Shown here: positions 60,863 through 64,000 of the stretch, one piece after another
Numbering within the stretch: the stretch's first letter is position 1
How the letters are laid out: every line of letters starts with the position of its first letter
Assembly (NCBI RefSeq): GCF_003346715.1
Contig: NZ_QQPQ01000011.1
Span: forward strand, 1-64,000
Length of the DNA: 64,000 bases
Source: Oceanispirochaeta sp. M1
GTDB lineage: Bacteria > Spirochaetota > Spirochaetia > DSM-2461
Direction: 5' to 3'
Notes under the pieces: model-generated
What the model was told of the DNA's origin: nothing
The model's input: only the letters and a program-made list of their open reading frames with translations
Databases searched by the model: none
Program-made: the position numbers and the translations under genes

Positions 60863-61849
60863 ATGAGTGTTAAAGAGATTATTCTCAAGTCCACCGGCGC
60901 CGGGTCGGCCCGGGAAATTGAAACAATTCAAAAATTATGGAGCGGCTACGGCAGCATCATTCGATATGAACTTGACGGCGGTACAGGAACAGATGTTCCT
61001 TTAACCGTCATAGTTAAGCATGTGCGTTTTCGTGAAGCCGCTGCAGGAGGACATCCCGGGGGATGGGATACCGACCTTTCCCATCAGAGAAAACTCCACT
61101 CCTATCAGGTGGAGACCCGCTGGTATGGTGATTGGAGTTCCAGATGTGATGAGTTCTGCAGAGTTCCAGTCTGTTATGCCCTGGAAAGCAGGGAAGACGA
61201 TGTGGTTATGGTTCTCGAAGATCTGGATGCAGCCGGTTTTCCGGAGCGCAGACAGTCTGTGGATAACGATGATATTCATGCATGTCTCAGCTGGCTGGCC
61301 TATTTTCATGCACGCTTTATGGATGAAACTCCTGAGGGACTCTGGGAATGCGGCACGTACTGGCATCTGGAGACAAGACCCCAGGAGCTTGCTGTCCTGG
61401 GAGACCGTAAACTGAAAGAAGCTGCTCCTTTAATAGACCGGAAGCTTAAGGCTGCCCGGTATCAGACCTTTGTTCACGGTGATGCCAAACTTGCCAATTT
61501 CTGTTTTCCCCGGGGGAAGGTCAGCCGGGCTGCCGCAGTGGATTTTCAATATGTGGGCGGAGGTTCCGGGATGAAGGATCTGGCCTACTTTATTGGGAGC
61601 TGTTTTTATGAAGAAGAATGTGAGGCAAAGGAATCAGAGCTTCTGGATTCCTATTTTGAATATATGAGACAGGCTCTGTTACACTATGGAAAAAATATTG
61701 ATGCAGCGAAGGTTGAGGAGGAAGGGAGAGCACTTTTTCCCTGGGCCTGGACCGATTTTCACCGCTTTTTGAAGGGCTGGAGCCCCGGGCACTGGAAACT
61801 TAATTCCTACAGTGAAAGAGCGGCACAAAAGATACTGGAGAGTTTATGA
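60863..61849 (+). CDS. APH/choline-kinase-like small-molecule phosphotransferase
   Basis: A 328-residue kinase-fold protein. The catalytic loop is [13 protein letters not shown] (HGDxxxxN) and the metal-binding Asp is in [13 protein letters not shown] lysine in TVIVKHVRF is a candidate ATP-binding residue and [11 protein letters not shown] resembles the hinge region of the EcKinase-like group. The substrate is a small hydroxylated compound. It begins seven bases after the oxidoreductase stop and overlaps the phosphatase start by four bases. Confidence 0.85.
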   Translation: MSVKEIILKSTGAGSAREIETIQKLWSGYGSIIRYELDGGTGTDVPLTVIVKHVRFREAAAGGHPGGWDTDLSHQRKLHSYQVETRWYGDWSSRCDEFCRVPVCYALESREDDVVMVLEDLDAAGFPERRQSVDNDDIHACLSWLAYFHARFMDETPEGLWECGTYWHLETRPQELAVLGDRKLKEAAPLIDRKLKAARYQTFVHGDAKLANFCFPRGKVSRAAAVDFQYVGGGSGMKDLAYFIGSCFYEEECEAKESELLDSYFEYMRQALLHYGKNIDAAKVEEEGRALFPWAWTDFHRFLKGWSPGHWKLNSYSERAAQKILESL

Positions 61850-62739
61850 CAGATACGATGAGTACAGATAATAATACTCTGATTGAACTTCGCGATAATG
61901 CGGTGGAAGCCGCCCTTGAGGCAGGAAAGCTGATTGCAAGTTATAGAGGAAAGCAGATAGAAGTCAAATGGAAGGCAGGGGGAGATAATCTTGCCTCCCA
62001 GGTTCTCACCGAGGTGGATCTTAAATGTCAGAATCTTATACTTGAGAAACTGGCTCCCGGTATTGAAAAATATGATCTGGGAATTCTTGCCGAAGAGGAC
62101 TGTGATGACGGCAGCCGTCTGACCAAGTCTGCTTTCTGGTGTATCGATCCCATTGACGGAACCCTTCCGTTTTCAGAGGATAAACCGGGTTATGCCGTGT
62201 CTATCGGATTGGTGAGCCTGGAGGGTAAAGCTCTTGTGGGCGTCGTATATGATCCAAGGGATGAGGTGCTGTACTCCGCAGTGAAAGGTCTTGGGGCCTG
62301 GAGAAATGGAAAGCCCTGGAAGCTGAATCCTACTGAGGAAACACCCGGTGACTCTCTGACCTGGATCATGGACCGGGATCAGAAAGACCATCCAAGACAG
62401 AGTGAACTGAGGCAGCTGATTGCGGATAAAGCTCGAAACTCAGGATTTACAGGACCCGGTTTTCATACAGAAGGTGGAGCAGTACTCAATGCCTGCTGGA
62501 CCCTGGAGAATCATCCGGCTGTGTATTTCAAGCTTCCCAAAACAATCGAAGGGGGGGGCTGCTTCTGGGACTTCGCGGCAACAGTCTGTATCGTAGAAGA
62601 GGCCGGCGGATGGGTCTCCGATTATAGGGGCAGAGAGCTTAATCTGAATAAGAAAGAGACCATCTATATGAATGGAGAAGGTGTCCTTTTCGCAAGCTCA
62701 GAGAAACTGGCAAAGGATTTTATTGCCTTGTTAATCTAA
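61846..62739 (+). CDS. Inositol-monophosphatase-family phosphatase
   Basis: A 297-residue protein with the lithium-sensitive phosphatase motifs: LAEEDCDD (about residues 82-89), [20 protein letters not shown] (about 98-117), and a C-terminal [20 protein letters not shown]. The metal-binding Glu and three Asp are intact. Substrates in this family are inositol phosphates, phosphoadenosine phosphate or fructose-1,6-bisphosphate. Its pairing with a kinase and an oxidoreductase suggests one small pathway. Its last four bases overlap the convergent TlpA-like gene. Confidence 0.9.
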   Translation: MTDTMSTDNNTLIELRDNAVEAALEAGKLIASYRGKQIEVKWKAGGDNLASQVLTEVDLKCQNLILEKLAPGIEKYDLGILAEEDCDDGSRLTKSAFWCIDPIDGTLPFSEDKPGYAVSIGLVSLEGKALVGVVYDPRDEVLYSAVKGLGAWRNGKPWKLNPTEETPGDSLTWIMDRDQKDHPRQSELRQLIADKARNSGFTGPGFHTEGGAVLNACWTLENHPAVYFKLPKTIEGGGCFWDFAATVCIVEEAGGWVSDYRGRELNLNKKETIYMNGEGVLFASSEKLAKDFIALLI

Positions 62740-63620
62740 TTACTCACATTTTTAAGCCAGGCATAATCCACGGCTCCTGTTTTCTGTGCTGTCAATTCAC
62801 CACTGCTGTTAAATACGAAGGTTGAAGGGACAGAATTGATCTTAAAGTAGGCTGCCGCCTCACCCTTGTGGTCTAGAAGTACCGGAAAATCCGCCTTTTT
62901 CTCCTCTATGAAATCCACTGCGTTCTGCATCGATTTTTCGGTTGAAGTCATGTTTACGGTGATCAGACGTATGTCACTGTCTTTGTAGTCTGAATAGAAA
63001 CGGTCTATTTCCGGAATTTCCGCCCGGCATGGCGGACACCAGCTGGCCCAGAAATTCACTATGGTCACCGGACTGCCGGTCAGGTCAAGGAGCTGTTCTT
63101 CTCCCTCCATGGTCAAAAGAATTATCTCACTGTCTGAGTTCAAAGCAGCTGCAGGTTTATTCTCCACAAGCGATATGTCATTGTCCGGAAACTGAGATTC
63201 CTTGGGTATAAATAAGAGAAATACAGTCAGAATAAAGTAGAGAGCCAGAGTCCCGGCCGTTAGAATACTCCAGCGAGCCAGCTCTTTAAGGCTGTATTTT
63301 TGTCTTTTGTAAAATATCAGAACTGTGAGCAGGACTACTGCGGCTCCCGCCAGATGGTTTAGAAATCCACCGGGCAGGTAGAGAAGCGCCGTGGGAGCTC
63401 CCCTGAAGGTAGACCAGTTTGTGAGTATCAGGCTCAGCCGCCAACCCAGAAAAAACAGAATAACAGAGTTGAAGAACAGGTCTGAAGTCTTTTTGAAGAT
63501 ATCACGGTCCTCTCTTTTAAGAATAAAGAGCAGTAGATGAGCTGCAGCGGCTGCAAAAATAAAGACTATGAGTTTTATGGGTATTGTAAAAACACCAAGG
63601 GTAAATGAAGTATTGATCAT
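62736..63620 (-). CDS. Membrane-anchored TlpA/ResA-like thioredoxin
   Basis: A 294-residue protein. The N-terminal half has four hydrophobic segments (about residues 10-33, 47-68, 87-104, 114-138) that recall the start of prolipoprotein diacylglyceryl transferase-like modules. The C-terminal half is a TlpA-type thioredoxin with active site CPPC in NFWASWCPPCRAEIPE (Cys195 and Cys198) and the cis-Pro in KINSVPSTFVFNS. It faces the periplasm and probably reduces disulfides for cytochrome or envelope protein maturation. Confidence 0.88.
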   Translation of the reverse strand: MINTSFTLGVFTIPIKLIVFIFAAAAAHLLLFILKREDRDIFKKTSDLFFNSVILFFLGWRLSLILTNWSTFRGAPTALLYLPGGFLNHLAGAAVVLLTVLIFYKRQKYSLKELARWSILTAGTLALYFILTVFLLFIPKESQFPDNDISLVENKPAAALNSDSEIILLTMEGEEQLLDLTGSPVTIVNFWASWCPPCRAEIPEIDRFYSDYKDSDIRLITVNMTSTEKSMQNAVDFIEEKKADFPVLLDHKGEAAAYFKINSVPSTFVFNSSGELTAQKTGAVDYAWLKNVSN

Positions 63621-63707
63621 ACTATGGAGTATACCCTTTTCATTCTTTCTATCAGATAATATTTAATACCTTTTTACAATTTTAGGAGAATATATCATAA
63701 TAAAATT

Positions 63708-64000
63708 ATGAAAAAAATATTTAATAAAATTGCTTCAAGACTGACAGCACCCCGTAAAGCCTCTACTTATTTTTATGTAATTATTCCAGCTGTTATCCTC
63801 AATCTTCTTTTCAGTTATTTCAATAATGCAATTCTTGAAACGCCACTTTTTCTGGATTCTATCTTTACTGCGGTAGCCGCTGTTTTTCTCGGACCTGCGG
63901 CAGGAGTTCTCACCGGACTTCTCACAAATATCGGAATGGAGTTTGTATATGGAATGACAGGTCTTTACTGGCCCTTTGCAGTCTGCAATATGGCCACAGG
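63708..64000 (+). CDS. Membrane protein, N-terminal part (cut by window edge)
   Basis: The frame starts MKKIFNKIASRLTAPRKAST and runs off the window. Visible are a helix at residues about 20-40 and a segment SIFTAVAAVFLGPAAGVLTG followed by FVYGMTGLYW, similar in style to small-molecule transporter S-components or to the membrane sensor of some two-component proteins. AGGAGA lies about 18 bases upstream, which is far; an earlier non-ATG start is possible. Confidence 0.6.
   Translation, partial: MKKIFNKIASRLTAPRKASTYFYVIIPAVILNLLFSYFNNAILETPLFLDSIFTAVAAVFLGPAAGVLTGLLTNIGMEFVYGMTGLYWPFAVCNMAT

Noticed and set aside
1-64000. CRISPR array, rRNA or tRNA genes
   Set aside because: No regularly spaced repeats of the needed length were seen beyond the two-copy sites listed, and no tRNA-like cloverleaf or rRNA sequence was recognised.

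Overview
The window looks like chromosome from a free-living, saccharolytic spirochaete (Spirochaetota, probably Spirochaetales). The evidence is a complete bacterial V-type ATPase operon, a gene that starts with a spirochaete-like FliM/FliY CheY-binding peptide, several sugar ABC transporters, chemoreceptors of the usual bacterial type, and moderate GC content. No rRNA, tRNA or CRISPR array was recognised. The genus cannot be fixed from the sequence alone.

Layout. Bases 1-3380 are an accessory patch: two nearly identical copies of a FliM-peptide/zinc-ribbon gene, scraps of an Rpn-type nuclease, a MotA-like gene, a UvrD helicase and a phosphatase, and an intact higBA toxin-antitoxin pair with paired operators. 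Bases 3387-12389 hold a metallophosphoesterase, a divergent LysR/YeiH pair, a large predicted glycosidase, a chemoreceptor and small zinc-ribbon or membrane proteins. Bases 12423-18112 (minus) are a tripartite tricarboxylate transporter (tctCBA), a sulfatase and a GntR/LacI-type regulator. Bases 18366-33108 carry a diguanylate cyclase, then a GntR regulator/ABC transporter/GH38 alpha-mannosidase operon, then a two-component system placed directly in front of a second sugar ABC transporter. Bases 33114-35890 are a second graveyard of broken genes around one AT-rich alpha-helical-repeat gene. Bases 35890-42256 hold an M24-fold protein, a DUF1848 protein, an SDR protein, a soluble MotA-like protein, an M50 protease and small genes, one behind a near-consensus sigma-54 promoter. 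Bases 42291-51831 (minus) are an eleven-gene unit: nine V-ATPase subunits, then a universal stress protein and a PTS EIIA protein. Bases 51961-64000 carry an Aat-like transferase, a J-domain protein, a secreted nuclease, a second chemoreceptor, a three-gene envelope operon, an oxidoreductase/kinase/phosphatase operon, a TlpA-like thioredoxin and the start of a membrane protein.

How the parts fit. Carbohydrate and sulfated-compound uptake dominates: three solute-binding-protein loci, each with a local regulator and each with a stem-loop between the binding-protein gene and the first membrane-subunit gene. The ion-motive V-ATPase is linked to stress and PTS signalling proteins. The most unusual material is (i) the two stand-alone proteins that borrow pieces of the flagellar motor, a CheY-binding FliM peptide on a zinc-ribbon protein and MotA cytoplasmic segments without membrane helices, and (ii) a roughly 125-bp dispersed intergenic element whose stems are kept by compensatory changes in three copies. 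All family assignments were made by eye, without database searches.
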